DNA of 64,000 nt from Marinobacter sp. BW6 (GTDB taxonomy: Bacteria; Pseudomonadota; Gammaproteobacteria; Pseudomonadales; Oleiphilaceae). The notes under the pieces are model-generated. The model was not told the DNA's origin. It worked only from the letters and a program-made list of their open reading frames with translations, and did not search any database. Both the position numbers and the translations under genes were made by a program. Below, piece by piece: positions 54,430-63,745 of the stretch. Position 1 is the stretch's first letter; each line of letters starts with the position of its first letter. The stretch spans positions 496,001 to 560,000 of the forward strand of contig NZ_VIRN01000061.1 in assembly GCF_008107725.1 (NCBI RefSeq). Reading direction: 5' to 3'.

Positions 54430-54927
54430 CTGATAGACCACGAAACTGTAGTCGTAAGGGTTATTATCGGACGCGGAGAAATCCTCCCGTCCGACTTCTT
54501 CCCACTCATCCCAGTTTACTTCCGGAAAAAACGCATCCCCGTCCACCTCAGCGTGCACCTGGGTGATGTACATGCGATCAACCATTGGCAGCGCCTCGGC
54601 GTAGATCTGCCCGCCACCAATGATCATCACTTCGTCGCCACCTTCCAGCTCTGCCTGCGCCTCGGCCTTTACCAGCGCTTCGGGCAATGACGTCGCGGCC
54701 ACCGTTCCGGTTGGTGCTTCCCAGGCTTCATTCCGCGAGATCACCACGTTCATCCGCCCCGGCAATGGCCGACCGATCGAATCCCAGGTCTTCCGGCCCA
54801 TAATAATAGGCTTGCCCATGGTGGCCTGTTTGAAATAACGCAGATCACCCGGCAGATACCAGGGCAGATTGTTGTTACGTCCAATGACCCGGTTACGGGA
54901 CATGGCGACGATCAGGGCTTTTCTCAT
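54418..54927 (-). CDS. folA: Dihydrofolate reductase
   Basis: A 169-residue type I DHFR that regenerates tetrahydrofolate using NADPH. It has IVAMSRNRVIGRNNNLPWYLPGDL with the active-site acid Asp in the LPGDL segment, IIMGRKTWDSIGRPLPGR and MIIGGGQIYAEAL. It normally works with ThyA, which consumes methylene-tetrahydrofolate; here the thyA gene upstream is cut. The stop overlaps that of the converging helicase gene. Confidence 0.97.
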   Translation of the reverse strand: MRKALIVAMSRNRVIGRNNNLPWYLPGDLRYFKQATMGKPIIMGRKTWDSIGRPLPGRMNVVISRNEAWEAPTGTVAATSLPEALVKAEAQAELEGGDEVMIIGGGQIYAEALPMVDRMYITQVHAEVDGDAFFPEVNWDEWEEVGREDFSASDNNPYDYSFVVYQRQA

Positions 54928-54950
54928 GTACTCGCCTCTTCTGGGTTCGG

Positions 54951-55238
54951 TCAGATGGCAATCGGCGCCTTGATGCCCGGGCAGGGGTCATAGCCCTCAA
55001 ACTCGAAGTCTTCCAGTTCGTACTCGAAGATACTCGCAGGCTTGCGCTTGATCACCAGTGTCGGCAACGCGCGGGGCTCGCGCTTTAGCTGCTCGAAGAC
55101 AATATCGTCGGTGAGGTGGTTCTGGTAAAGGTGGCAATCGCCAAAGGTATGCACGAACTCACCGACACCCAGGTCGCACTGCTGGGCGATCATGTGCGTC
55201 AACAAGGCATAGGAGGCGATATTGAACGGCACGCCCAA
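54951..55238 (-). pseudogene. thyA: Thymidylate synthase, 3' fragment (last 95 codons)
   Basis: Reads [20 protein letters not shown] and continues through [28 protein letters not shown] and [14 protein letters not shown] to the stop, the canonical ThyA C-terminus. The upstream part, which includes the active-site Cys and the RSxD phosphate loop, is missing: before codon L-G the sequence changes to an unrelated, AT-rich one (in frame only by chance). This is the left boundary of the accessory island. The full-length gene must be elsewhere, or the cell must use another thymidylate source such as ThyX. Confidence 0.9.
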
Positions 55239-55707
55239 CACAATTATACGACTGAAAAACTGCACAATCCGTTAGGTTGGGTGGGTTGAACCACCAATAT
55301 CGGATTGTGCATTTTAAAAAGTGCACAGTCACCCCCAACAGCCAGGCCTCTCAAAATCCACATTTTATTCAAATTAATCAGACAGTTAGATCAGAACCAT
55401 AGTATATCTGAGTTAAAAATAACTTTCACGGGTTTGTGCATTTCAATATCTGAGAAACAAGATAGGCCTCTGATCGTTGAGCATGGGTGGGTGGGTGGCA
55501 GAGACATAACCTATATTGTGTTTTGAAAGGAAATTAATCGCAAAGGTTTTTTCAAATCGCGTATAGCCAGAAACCAGAAGATTCTTGGTGAGGGGTTGCA
55601 GTCGAAGATTGCAACCCCCTTCGCCAGGATACTCCCTGTGAATCGACGTAAAGAGACCGTGTCCTCGCTCTTCGGGCTGCGGACTGAGCCGACCACCCCT
55701 TAACGCT
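55239..55707. other. Gene-poor island boundary, 469 bases
   Basis: No credible gene. AT-richer than the core. It holds a long hairpin (55256-55316), a second inverted repeat (GGGGTTGCA/TGCAACCCC, 55592-55618), and two loosely similar blocks containing GTGCATTT...AGGCCTCT (near 55306 and 55436). Open frames on the minus strand show no recognisable protein. Confidence 0.6.
55256..55316. repeat. Long inverted repeat next to the thyA junction
   Basis: TGCACAATCCG (55261-55271) and CGGATTGTGCA (55301-55311) are perfect inverse copies, with an inner GGTGG/CCACC stem (55280-55284, 55291-55295). A-rich bases precede and ATTTT follows, so it could be a bidirectional terminator or an end structure of a mobile element. 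Confidence 0.65.
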
Positions 55708-56001
55708 TTACGCGTTGTAGACGTGATACTTAAGGTACTTGCGTACTCGCTCACAATCGCCAGACAGCATTGCTTCTAGCGGTGTCTGGCCACCAAAGGC
55801 GGCGTTTGGACGCGATGGCCATCGGCTGGCTCGGTCAGCGTCACCTTCATAGATTGCATAGAGGGAGTCTGCAATTGAGAGCACACTCAAGACATTTTCA
55901 TACTCATCCAGCAACTGGTCTTTCTGCTGCGGGTCCAGCCTCCACGTTGTCAGTATCTGAAACGCAGCGTCGCGGCGAGACTGTTGAGTTGCAGCATCCA
56001 T
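55708..56001 (-). CDS. MbcA/ParS/Xre-type antitoxin (DUF2384), orphan
   Basis: A 97-residue protein. The C-terminal part WPSRPNAAFGGQTPLEAMLS followed by DCERVRKYL is the toxin-binding DUF2384 domain of antitoxins that pair with RES-domain NAD-degrading toxins; the N-terminal 55 residues are helical, as in the dimerising domain of that family. GGAG precedes the chosen ATG (56001), and the longer frame to 56103 is not supported. No RES toxin lies on either side: downstream is the non-coding boundary and upstream a degraded frame. It could be a relic, or neutralise a toxin elsewhere. Confidence 0.75.
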   Translation of the reverse strand: MDAATQQSRRDAAFQILTTWRLDPQQKDQLLDEYENVLSVLSIADSLYAIYEGDADRASRWPSRPNAAFGGQTPLEAMLSGDCERVRKYLKYHVYNA

Positions 56002-56130
56002 GGCGTATCTCCGGTTGCGATTGTCACACTTGTGAGTATAACCGAGGATGACTTGATGATGGCCACCGCCAAGGCGGCGCAATTTCCAGGGTGGATGATG
56101 CATTCTTAATAAGTAAGATTGGTAAGTAAG

Positions 56131-56491
56131 TCAGGAAGACTCTATTTCTTTTGGGTGGTCAATCTGATTCGACATCGATTCGATGGTCGCCTCAAGGGCC
56201 TCGGTCTTTCTTTTGGCCTGACAAAGCTCCTCAAATATGCGATATCGCTCCACAGTCTCTCGTTCGACCCTGCCCTGGGTAACGGTTAACGGTCCCTGAA
56301 GTTCAGACTCCTTTCTCTAGTGCATTTCTTCCTCTAGCTCCAATAGACTCTCCAATCTCTAATCTCTTTTCCGCCTTCGTTGCTAGTTCGTCTCGAAGAT
56401 TTTCAAATACCACATACTGACCTGCCTCGCAGTGACCTTTATCGACAAATGCAAGCCGGCTTTTAAACAAAAGCGAACATTGGCCTCGCAC
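56131..56491 (-). pseudogene. Probable frameshifted coiled-coil protein remnant
   Basis: Two minus-strand reading frames join if a single frameshift near 56305-56315 is allowed. The first part (from about 56491) reads VVFENLRDELATKAEKRLEI and ends ALEKGV-stop; the second reads SELQGPLTVTQGRVERETVE then RYRIFEELCQAKRKTEALEA and ends IEESS-like at a TGA (56131). Both are charged and heptad-like. No family recognised, and the start is unclear; the first residues come from the repeat sequence. Confidence 0.35.
56469..56481 (-). repeat. Short island repeat, copy 1 (AATGTTCGCTTTT)
   Basis: On the minus strand AATGTTCGCTTTTGTTTA. It shares a 13-base core with copy 3 (60386-60399) and nearly all of it with copies 2 and 4. 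All four copies lie in the island. Confidence 0.55.
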
Positions 56492-56599
56492 TGTGATTCG
56501 GTTCTAGATTGAAAGAACCGACTGGATTTAGTGCGAGTTCAAACTAGCAAGCTGTTACTCTGGGGGTTGCCTCGAATCGAAGAAAGCCCGGAGAGTTTA

Positions 56600-57016
56600 A
56601 TGAAATACGTTCGTAACATAAGTGGGGCGTTTACAGGCGGAGCCTTAGGCGGGCTTTTGGACAGCTTCAATATCTGGTTTATGGGAAAGGTAGGGTTATC
56701 AGACCTTATTGGTATATCAATGAAACCAGATTTCACCGCACCTTGGTTGTATCAGCGAATGATCTGGGGTGGGTTGTGGATGCTGCGATTACTAATACCC
56801 GTTTGGAAAGATCGCACCATATTACGTGGCATGGCGGCTAGTATCTTTCCTTCAGCAATGGTGCTGCTTGTTGTTTTTCCTTCAATGAACAAGGGTGTAC
56901 TAGGTTTGGAGTTTGGCATCGCTATGCCAATGGTTGTGATCACCTTGAACTTCATTTATGGGATATTTTCAGCTTACTGGTATGTGGCGACTTGCTCCAA
57001 TCAAAACCATAAATAA
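56600..57016 (+). CDS. Hypothetical small integral membrane protein
   Basis: A 138-residue protein with about four hydrophobic segments (about 8-28, 58-70, 78-95, 105-128), alternating with short polar loops; FTGGALGGLLDSFNIWFMG near the N-terminus is Gly-rich. GGAGAG five bases before ATG 56600 supports this start over the longer frame from 56531. I do not recognise the family. Codon and base use look AT-richer than the core, in keeping with acquired DNA. Confidence 0.6.
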   Translation: MKYVRNISGAFTGGALGGLLDSFNIWFMGKVGLSDLIGISMKPDFTAPWLYQRMIWGGLWMLRLLIPVWKDRTILRGMAASIFPSAMVLLVVFPSMNKGVLGLEFGIAMPMVVITLNFIYGIFSAYWYVATCSNQNHK

Positions 57017-57234
57017 CAAGTCAGGTCAGCGGACCCGTGAGACGCACCGCTGCCTTCAGCGTTATAAGTAATTACTATGCCGAACGTTTATTTGAATTCA
57101 CGATCAAAGCGAATTATCTGACATGAGAGGGCGTGTCCTTTCCGAATCTCATGATGAGGAAAAAAGGAGGGCGTTGATCGGGCTGCCCTAGATGCAGCGG
57201 CTGCCACCAAACGTGCGCCACCTTTTTTCAACAT

Positions 57235-58134
57235 TCAGCAAAACAATGTATTTGGGCACTGGCCCTCACGACGCTCCCACTGAACAGTCGTATGCTGGAT
57301 GCCAAAGTGCTGATTCAGCATTTCAGCGGCCTCACTGATCACTTGGTCGTCACTCTCGGGGTCGGGTTTCACCAGGTGAACGGTTAGCGCGTTTTCGGTG
57401 GTACTCAGAGCCCAGATGTGGAGGTGATGGGCCGATATTACTCCTGGCAAGCTTTCAAGACGTTCATGGACAGCCGAAGGATCAATCCCTTTGGGGACGG
57501 CATCTACCGCTAGGTTGACGGAGTCTTTCAGCAACTGCCAGGTGCCCACAAAGATCACAACGGCAATAACGAGACTCACAATTGGATCAATCCAGGTCAG
57601 GTTGGTGAACATCAATATCGTGCCGGAGATCACGACGCCGACCGACACTGCGGTATCTGCGGCCATATGCAAGAAAGCGCCCCGGATATTGATGTCCCCT
57701 TTCTGCCCTTTGAGAAAGAGCATCATGGTTGCGCCGTTAATCAGTACCCCAATGCCAGCCACGATCACCACGGTCAGCCCGGCGACGTCGGCAGGATCTG
57801 TCAGGCGCTGAATGGCTTCCCAGGTAATACCACCGACAGCGGCGATCAGAATCAGAGCGTTAAACAGGGCCGCCAGAATCGTGGTTTTCTTCAGGCCATA
57901 GGTCTTTGCGTTGGTTGCCGCTTTGCTGGCCAGCCAACTGGCTGCCCAGGCCATGATCAACCCCATAACATCGCTGAGGTTGTGGCCGGCATCAGCAAGC
58001 AGCGCCAGCGAGCCGGATATAACCCCGTACACTGCTTCGATGACGACAAACAGGATGTTGAGGAACACAGCAATCGCAAAGGAGCGGTTATGGGTGTCGA
58101 AATGATGGCTGTGGTCGTGACTGTGATCGTGCAT
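57235..58134 (-). CDS. CzcD/ZitB-type cation diffusion facilitator
   Basis: A 299-residue inner-membrane CDF antiporter that exports divalent metal ions (Zn, Cd or Co) against protons. The His-rich start (HDHSHDHSHHFDTH) is typical of CzcD. Six membrane segments span about 15-205; metal-site motifs are in LLADAGHNLSDV and HMAADT. The C-terminal cytoplasmic domain (about 205-299) has HLHIWALSTTENALTVHLV. ATG at 58134 puts the His-rich run first. A MerR-type promoter lies 39 bases upstream. Confidence 0.92.
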   Translation of the reverse strand: MHDHSHDHSHHFDTHNRSFAIAVFLNILFVVIEAVYGVISGSLALLADAGHNLSDVMGLIMAWAASWLASKAATNAKTYGLKKTTILAALFNALILIAAVGGITWEAIQRLTDPADVAGLTVVIVAGIGVLINGATMMLFLKGQKGDINIRGAFLHMAADTAVSVGVVISGTILMFTNLTWIDPIVSLVIAVVIFVGTWQLLKDSVNLAVDAVPKGIDPSAVHERLESLPGVISAHHLHIWALSTTENALTVHLVKPDPESDDQVISEAAEMLNQHFGIQHTTVQWERREGQCPNTLFC

Positions 58135-58172
58135 TTTTGCCTCTATCAATGATCAACAACGATGCTGGCGTA

Positions 58173-58203
58173 GCTATGAACCCTTTAGCAACTACAGGGT
58201 CAA
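58173..58203 (-). promoter_or_regulatory. CadR/ZntR-like promoter-operator of the CDF gene
   Basis: On the minus strand a -35 TTGACC (58203-58198) and -10 CATAGC (58178-58173) are 19 bases apart, with the dyad ACCCTGTAG/CTAAAGGGT (one mismatch) between. A 19-base spacer with this ACCCT...AGGGT dyad is the hallmark of MerR-family metal promoters. Confidence 0.7.
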
Positions 58204-58240
58204 GGGCTTGCCACTGATTTGCGGTACGCTGAGCGTAACC

Positions 58241-58591
58241 CTACTGATCGCGTGTTTTTCCCAGCACCTCGGCCAAGCCTTCGGGCACCGGCATGGGTGC
58301 AAACGCGCTGACATTTGCGCGACCGGTATTTCCGACCGGAACCCAAATTCGGGAAAAGACCAGGGCGGCAATGGTTCGAATTGACTGCCCCAGCACTTCA
58401 CGAACGTCTCTTGTCCGCCACCCTAGTCTGAGCATTCGCAGATGGGTTGCAGCGTGCGCCAGAGCAAATTTCTGGCTGAGGATATGGGCTCGCTCAAGGT
58501 GAGCGAAGGCTGTCTGGAAATCGCCCGCCCATTCCGCAACGCGTGCCGCTTCAAGCTCCGTAAGATAGGACGCCTTCAATTCACTGTGCAT
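58241..58591 (-). CDS. DUF3703 family protein
   Basis: A 116-residue soluble protein with SYLTELEAARVAEWAGDFQT, a helical pattern around AFAHLERAHILSQ, and HAATHLRMLRLGWRTRD, the features of DUF3703. These proteins are common beside metal-efflux and mercury genes, but have no known function. It lies 62 bases downstream of the HMA-CDF gene and is probably transcribed with it. Confidence 0.8.
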   Translation of the reverse strand: MHSELKASYLTELEAARVAEWAGDFQTAFAHLERAHILSQKFALAHAATHLRMLRLGWRTRDVREVLGQSIRTIAALVFSRIWVPVGNTGRANVSAFAPMPVPEGLAEVLGKTRDQ

Positions 58592-58653
58592 GGATGTTTA
58601 CTCCCCATGAAGGCAACGACGGGCCAATAATCGAACACCTGACCCCGAAAGGT

Positions 58654-59550
58654 TCAGCCTTTCAGTGCCAGTATGCGTTTGGCACCTATCAATACGATGG
58701 CACCAACAATTCCCCCAATAATCAGATCTGGGTAGTTGGACCCGGTCCAGGCAACGAGCAGCCCCGCAAGTATTACCCCCAGGTTGATGACCACGTCGTT
58801 GGCTGAAAATATCCAGCTGGCTTTCATGTGAGCACCGCCTTCACGATGTTTGGCGATCAGGAGAAGGCAACTGATGTTGGCAACGAGAGCAACAGAGGCG
58901 ACAGTCATCATCATTAACGATTGGGGATCACTGCCAAACAGAAAACGCCTGCCAACTTCAATCAGTACACCGGCGGCAAGAATAAGCTGAAGAACACCAG
59001 CAACATGCGCAGCCCTGACCTGCATTTTGATGCCATGCCCAACAGCGTAAAGCGCGAGCCCGTAAACCGCAGCATCAGCAAGCATGTCTAGCGAGTCTGC
59101 GATCAAGCCAGCGGACTGGGCGATCAGGCCCATCGTCATCTCGACCAGAAACATCAGAGCGTTGATTGCCAGCAGTATCCATAAAGTGCCGGATTCTTCG
59201 CTTTCGTTGGCTATAGACGATTCAGCCGCTCTGACGGATTCAGCGCTGGCGTCTTCTGTCCTCTGCAAGGAAGCGCCCAGGCCCAGGTTTTCCAGTTTGC
59301 TGGTAATAGGACCGGTTTCTCCATGGTGGATAATTTCCAACGTACGACCCGATAAATCGAATGACAGCGACTGAATGTTTTCAACGCCAGTCAGTGCCAT
59401 TCGAATCATTCGCTCTTCCGAGGGACAATCCATTTTTGGTATTCTGTAGGTGCTTAGCTGGCTACCTGTTTCGGCGGTGGCGCGTCCCTGAAACTTGTCA
59501 TCTACGACAGAGTCTTCACTGCCACACTGCCCATTGCAGGGTTTGCTCAT
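58654..59550 (-). CDS. HMA-CDF fusion cation transporter
   Basis: A 298-residue protein. Residues 1-10 hold two Cys (CNGQC), residues 33-100 form a heavy-metal-associated-like domain in which the usual CxxC is reduced to one Cys (KMDCPSEE, C42), and residues 121-298 are a CDF membrane domain with LIADSLDMLAD and ANDVVINLGVIL. It would move a metal out of the cytoplasm. Its promoter carries a perfect MerR-type dyad. It is a different branch from the neighbouring CzcD type and may act on a distinct metal. Confidence 0.85.
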   Translation of the reverse strand: MSKPCNGQCGSEDSVVDDKFQGRATAETGSQLSTYRIPKMDCPSEERMIRMALTGVENIQSLSFDLSGRTLEIIHHGETGPITSKLENLGLGASLQRTEDASAESVRAAESSIANESEESGTLWILLAINALMFLVEMTMGLIAQSAGLIADSLDMLADAAVYGLALYAVGHGIKMQVRAAHVAGVLQLILAAGVLIEVGRRFLFGSDPQSLMMMTVASVALVANISCLLLIAKHREGGAHMKASWIFSANDVVINLGVILAGLLVAWTGSNYPDLIIGGIVGAIVLIGAKRILALKG

Positions 59551-59583
59551 TTTCTCGGCTCCGGTTATCGTGCAAATGATGTC

Positions 59584-59614
59584 ATTTAAAACCCTGTAGC
59601 TACTACAGGGTCAA
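59584..59614 (-). promoter_or_regulatory. CadR/ZntR-like promoter-operator of the HMA-CDF gene
   Basis: On the minus strand the -35 TTGACC (59614-59609) and -10 TTAAAT (59589-59584) have a 19-base spacer. It contains a perfect dyad: ACCCTGTAG (59591-59599) and CTACAGGGT (59603-59611). This is close to operators of CadR/PbrR/ZntR regulators and unlike the mer operator nearby. Confidence 0.85.
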
Positions 59615-59721
59615 TGACTAATCTACTCTAGTAGTCGTCAAAATCGGCGTTTGTCTGGATAAAGATCTACAATGATAAGTGCGATGGTGTGGGCATCTAA
59701 TTTTTTTCGGGGGTAAACTTT

Positions 59722-60186
59722 ATGATTTCATTTAAAAGACTTACAGCAACCGCTGCGTTGTTGGTTTTTCCTGCATTCGTGCTAGCGCATGGTGATCAAG
59801 GCTCATGGCAAGGGCATGGTCCTGGCATGATGATGGATCAGGAGCAAATGCAGCAGATGCACCAGAACTGGTCCCACATGAACCAGCTGATGCAACGCAT
59901 TCCTGATGAAGCTTCACCGCAAGAACGGCAACAATTGATGCGAGAACACAGAGAGGCGATGCAAGAGCAAATGGGTTTTATGCATCACGGTATGATGGGC
60001 CCCGGCATGATGCGGGGCCAACGGGGCATGATGGGGGGCCAGCATATGATGAATGGCAGCCAACCAAAAAATGGTGATGGTCCGACTACCGAACAACAAA
60101 TTCAGATGATGCAGGAGCGCATGGATCAAATGCAGCTGATGATGGAGCAAATGCTGCAATACCAGCAAAATCTGAAGGTAGAGTGA
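59722..60186 (+). CDS. Met/His-rich exported protein
   Basis: A 154-residue protein with a signal peptide (cleavage after VLA, near residue 22). The mature part is very rich in Met, Gln and His (MMMDQEQMQQMHQNWSHMNQ, GMMGPGMMRGQRGMMGGQHM), resembling periplasmic proteins that hold copper(I) or silver. A run of GGGGG precedes the ATG. No copper pump or sensor is in the window, so a metal role is inferred from composition. Confidence 0.7.
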   Translation: MISFKRLTATAALLVFPAFVLAHGDQGSWQGHGPGMMMDQEQMQQMHQNWSHMNQLMQRIPDEASPQERQQLMREHREAMQEQMGFMHHGMMGPGMMRGQRGMMGGQHMMNGSQPKNGDGPTTEQQIQMMQERMDQMQLMMEQMLQYQQNLKVE

Positions 60187-60340
60187 TCGAGAAGCCTTCA
60201 AATACTTCTGTTTAACAGACGCTTAGTGTCTGGCGAGTTTGATAGGCTGACGTTTGTGAAAACGGCCCAGTAGCTGGCTTTTAGTCTCTACGATCCGTGA
60301 CCTTTTACGGCTGAAAGTTGGTGCTCTGGGCGCTACTTCG

Positions 60341-60352
60341 AATGTTCGCTTT
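60341..60352 (+). repeat. Short island repeat, copy 2
   Basis: AATGTTCGCTTTGCGACC, sharing TTCGCTTTGC with the copy at the window end. Confidence 0.55.
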
Positions 60353-60385
60353 GCGACCAAGGCGACTCACGGGCCTCAGCTAAAC

Positions 60386-60399
60386 AAAAGCGGACATTC
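60386..60399 (-). repeat. Short island repeat, copy 3
   Basis: On the minus strand GAATGTCCGCTTTTGTTTA, inverted relative to copy 2 and sharing TTTTGTTTA with copy 1. Confidence 0.55.
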
Positions 60400-60569
60400 A
60401 GAAACGATCGAATTGACCAAAAAGCGGTATACGTCCGGTGATCCCATCTTGAGCCGCGCGCTGAAAAGGTCTTTCTGGTTTTCAATTACTGCACCGGGGT
60501 AAGTCCACGGACGTTTTAAAGCCGTCCTTGGAAACCGGGTAGAACCCAAGAGGTTGATTGGTTCAGAAG

Positions 60570-61004
60570 CTAACCCTTTTGGCCTCTTGTCCCAATACCT
60601 CCCTCATGTAACGAAGCAATGAGCGGGCACGCGATGCTGTCCGGCTGTGCGTGGCATTGACTGACCATATCGCTCAGAGCCATCTCAATTTTGACCAGCC
60701 TTTCGATCTTTTCACGCACATCCTTCAGCTTGTGCTCGGCGAGCGCACTGGCTTCCTCACAGTGGGTGCCATCTTCCAGCCGCAGAAGATCGCTTATCTC
60801 GTCGAGACTGAAACCCAGGTGCTGCGCCGTTTTCACAAAGGTCAACCGATCAATATCGGCGAAACCGTAGCGTCGAATGCCACCCGGAGGCCGCTTGGGT
60901 TCCGATAACAGACCACGCCGCTGGTAATAGCGGATCGTCTCTACATTTACGTTGGCCGCCCTGGCCAAGCCGCCAATAGTCATTGAATTGGCTTTAACCG
61001 ACAT
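60570..61004 (-). CDS. merR: Mercury-responsive regulator MerR
   Basis: A 144-residue MerR protein that represses the mer promoter without Hg(II) and untwists it when bound. The HTH spans [20 protein letters not shown]. The three mercury-binding cysteines, C82, C117 and C126, have exactly the Tn501/Tn21 numbering and spacing (C117-x8-C126). ATG at 61004 lies five bases from the mer -35, as in known mer loci, so merR is transcribed divergently across its own operator. Confidence 0.95.
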   Translation of the reverse strand: MSVKANSMTIGGLARAANVNVETIRYYQRRGLLSEPKRPPGGIRRYGFADIDRLTFVKTAQHLGFSLDEISDLLRLEDGTHCEEASALAEHKLKDVREKIERLVKIEMALSDMVSQCHAQPDSIACPLIASLHEGGIGTRGQKG

Positions 61005-61009
61005 GCTGC

Positions 61010-61040
61010 TTGACTCCGTAGTTGACTACGGAAGTAACCT
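61010..61040 (+). promoter_or_regulatory. mer operator-promoter
   Basis: -35 TTGACT (61010-61015) and -10 TAACCT (61035-61040) have a 19-base spacer. The dyad TCCGTAG (61015-61021) and CTACGGA (61026-61032) overlaps it, almost identical to Tn501 (TTGACTCCGTAC...GTACGGAAGTAA). Confidence 0.93.
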
Positions 61041-61077
61041 TATCTCATCAAGTCCATGGGCAACAGGTGTAAACGTC

Positions 61078-61434
61078 ATGTCGAAATTCAAATCTAAATC
61101 CGGAGGTGCTTCTCTCGCTGTCGGGGGGATTGCTGGAATTCTCGCCTCGGCTTGCTGTCTCGGGCCATTGGTACTTATCACTCTGGGCGTTTCCGGTGCC
61201 TGGATCGGCAATCTGACATCTTTGGAGCCCTATCGACCGCTGTTCATTGGCGCGGCCATCGTCGCCATGTACCTCGCCTGGCGACGAATCTATCGCCCTG
61301 TAGAGCAATGCTCACCCGGTGAAACGTGTGCGATCCCTCAAGTCCGAAAGACCTATAAGGTGATCTTTTGGGTAGTTACGGCTCTGGTACTGGTCGCTTT
61401 AGTGTTCCCTTACATTTTGCCCCTATTCTACTAA
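61078..61434 (+). CDS. merT: Mercuric transport protein MerT
   Basis: A 118-residue inner-membrane protein that takes Hg(II) from MerP and passes it inward. Three membrane segments; the first holds the Cys26-Cys27 pair (ASACCLGP), and a second pair, C78 and C84, lies in the cytoplasmic loop (QCSPGETC). I chose ATG 61078, 38 bases after the -10; the longer frame (from 60952) runs through the operator. Confidence 0.95.
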   Translation: MSKFKSKSGGASLAVGGIAGILASACCLGPLVLITLGVSGAWIGNLTSLEPYRPLFIGAAIVAMYLAWRRIYRPVEQCSPGETCAIPQVRKTYKVIFWVVTALVLVALVFPYILPLFY

Positions 61435-61449
61435 ACGGAGATTTTCCTC

Positions 61450-61748
61450 ATGCGTAAACAGCTTGTACTTGCCATGTTCCTCACTTTGCTCAGCATGTCC
61501 ACCTGGGCTGCGTCTCAAAAAGTGACTCTCTCGGTGCCTGACATGACCTGTTCTGCGTGTCCGATCACCGTCAAGCTGGCTTTAAGTAAGGTGGAAGGGG
61601 TATCGCAAGTTTCCGTGAGCTACCCTGATCGAGAAGCCGTCGTCACCTTTGACGATGCGCTCACTTCCATAGAGGCGCTCACCAAGGCCACGAGCGACGC
61701 TGGTTACCCCTCCACTCCCACGGCCTTCGAGGCGACCCCGGAGGGGCA

Positions 61749-61752
<4 letters not shown>
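61450..61752 (+). CDS. merP: Periplasmic mercury-binding protein MerP
   Basis: A 100-residue protein with a signal peptide (cleavage after TWA, near 20) and an HMA domain with MTCSAC (C34, C37) that binds Hg(II) and gives it to MerT or MerF. It is 15 bases after merT and overlaps merF (ATGA) by four bases. Confidence 0.96.

Positions 61753-63745
<1,993 letters not shown>

Larger units (their letters stand above)
56002..56599. other. 598-base stretch without an intact gene
   Basis: It contains the control region of the antitoxin gene, a probable frameshifted remnant on the minus strand (56131-56491) and one copy of the AAAGCGAAC repeat (56469-56481). The remaining bases show no gene. Confidence 0.6.
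60187..60569. other. 383-base intergenic region with two inverted copies of the island repeat
   Basis: No gene is visible. Copies 2 and 3 of the short repeat face each other at 60341-60352 and 60386-60399, 33 bases apart. The rest is unassigned. Confidence 0.6.

Noticed and set aside
55233-55277. Possible integron attC site (GCCCAAC to GTTAGGT)
   Set aside because: The two ends fit RYYYAAC and GTTRRRY, but at 45 bases it is shorter than known attC sites and lacks convincing inner paired boxes; no integrase or cassette is present.
60952-61077. N-terminal extension of merT
   Set aside because: It would run through merR's start and the mer operator; the standard MerT start is at 61078.
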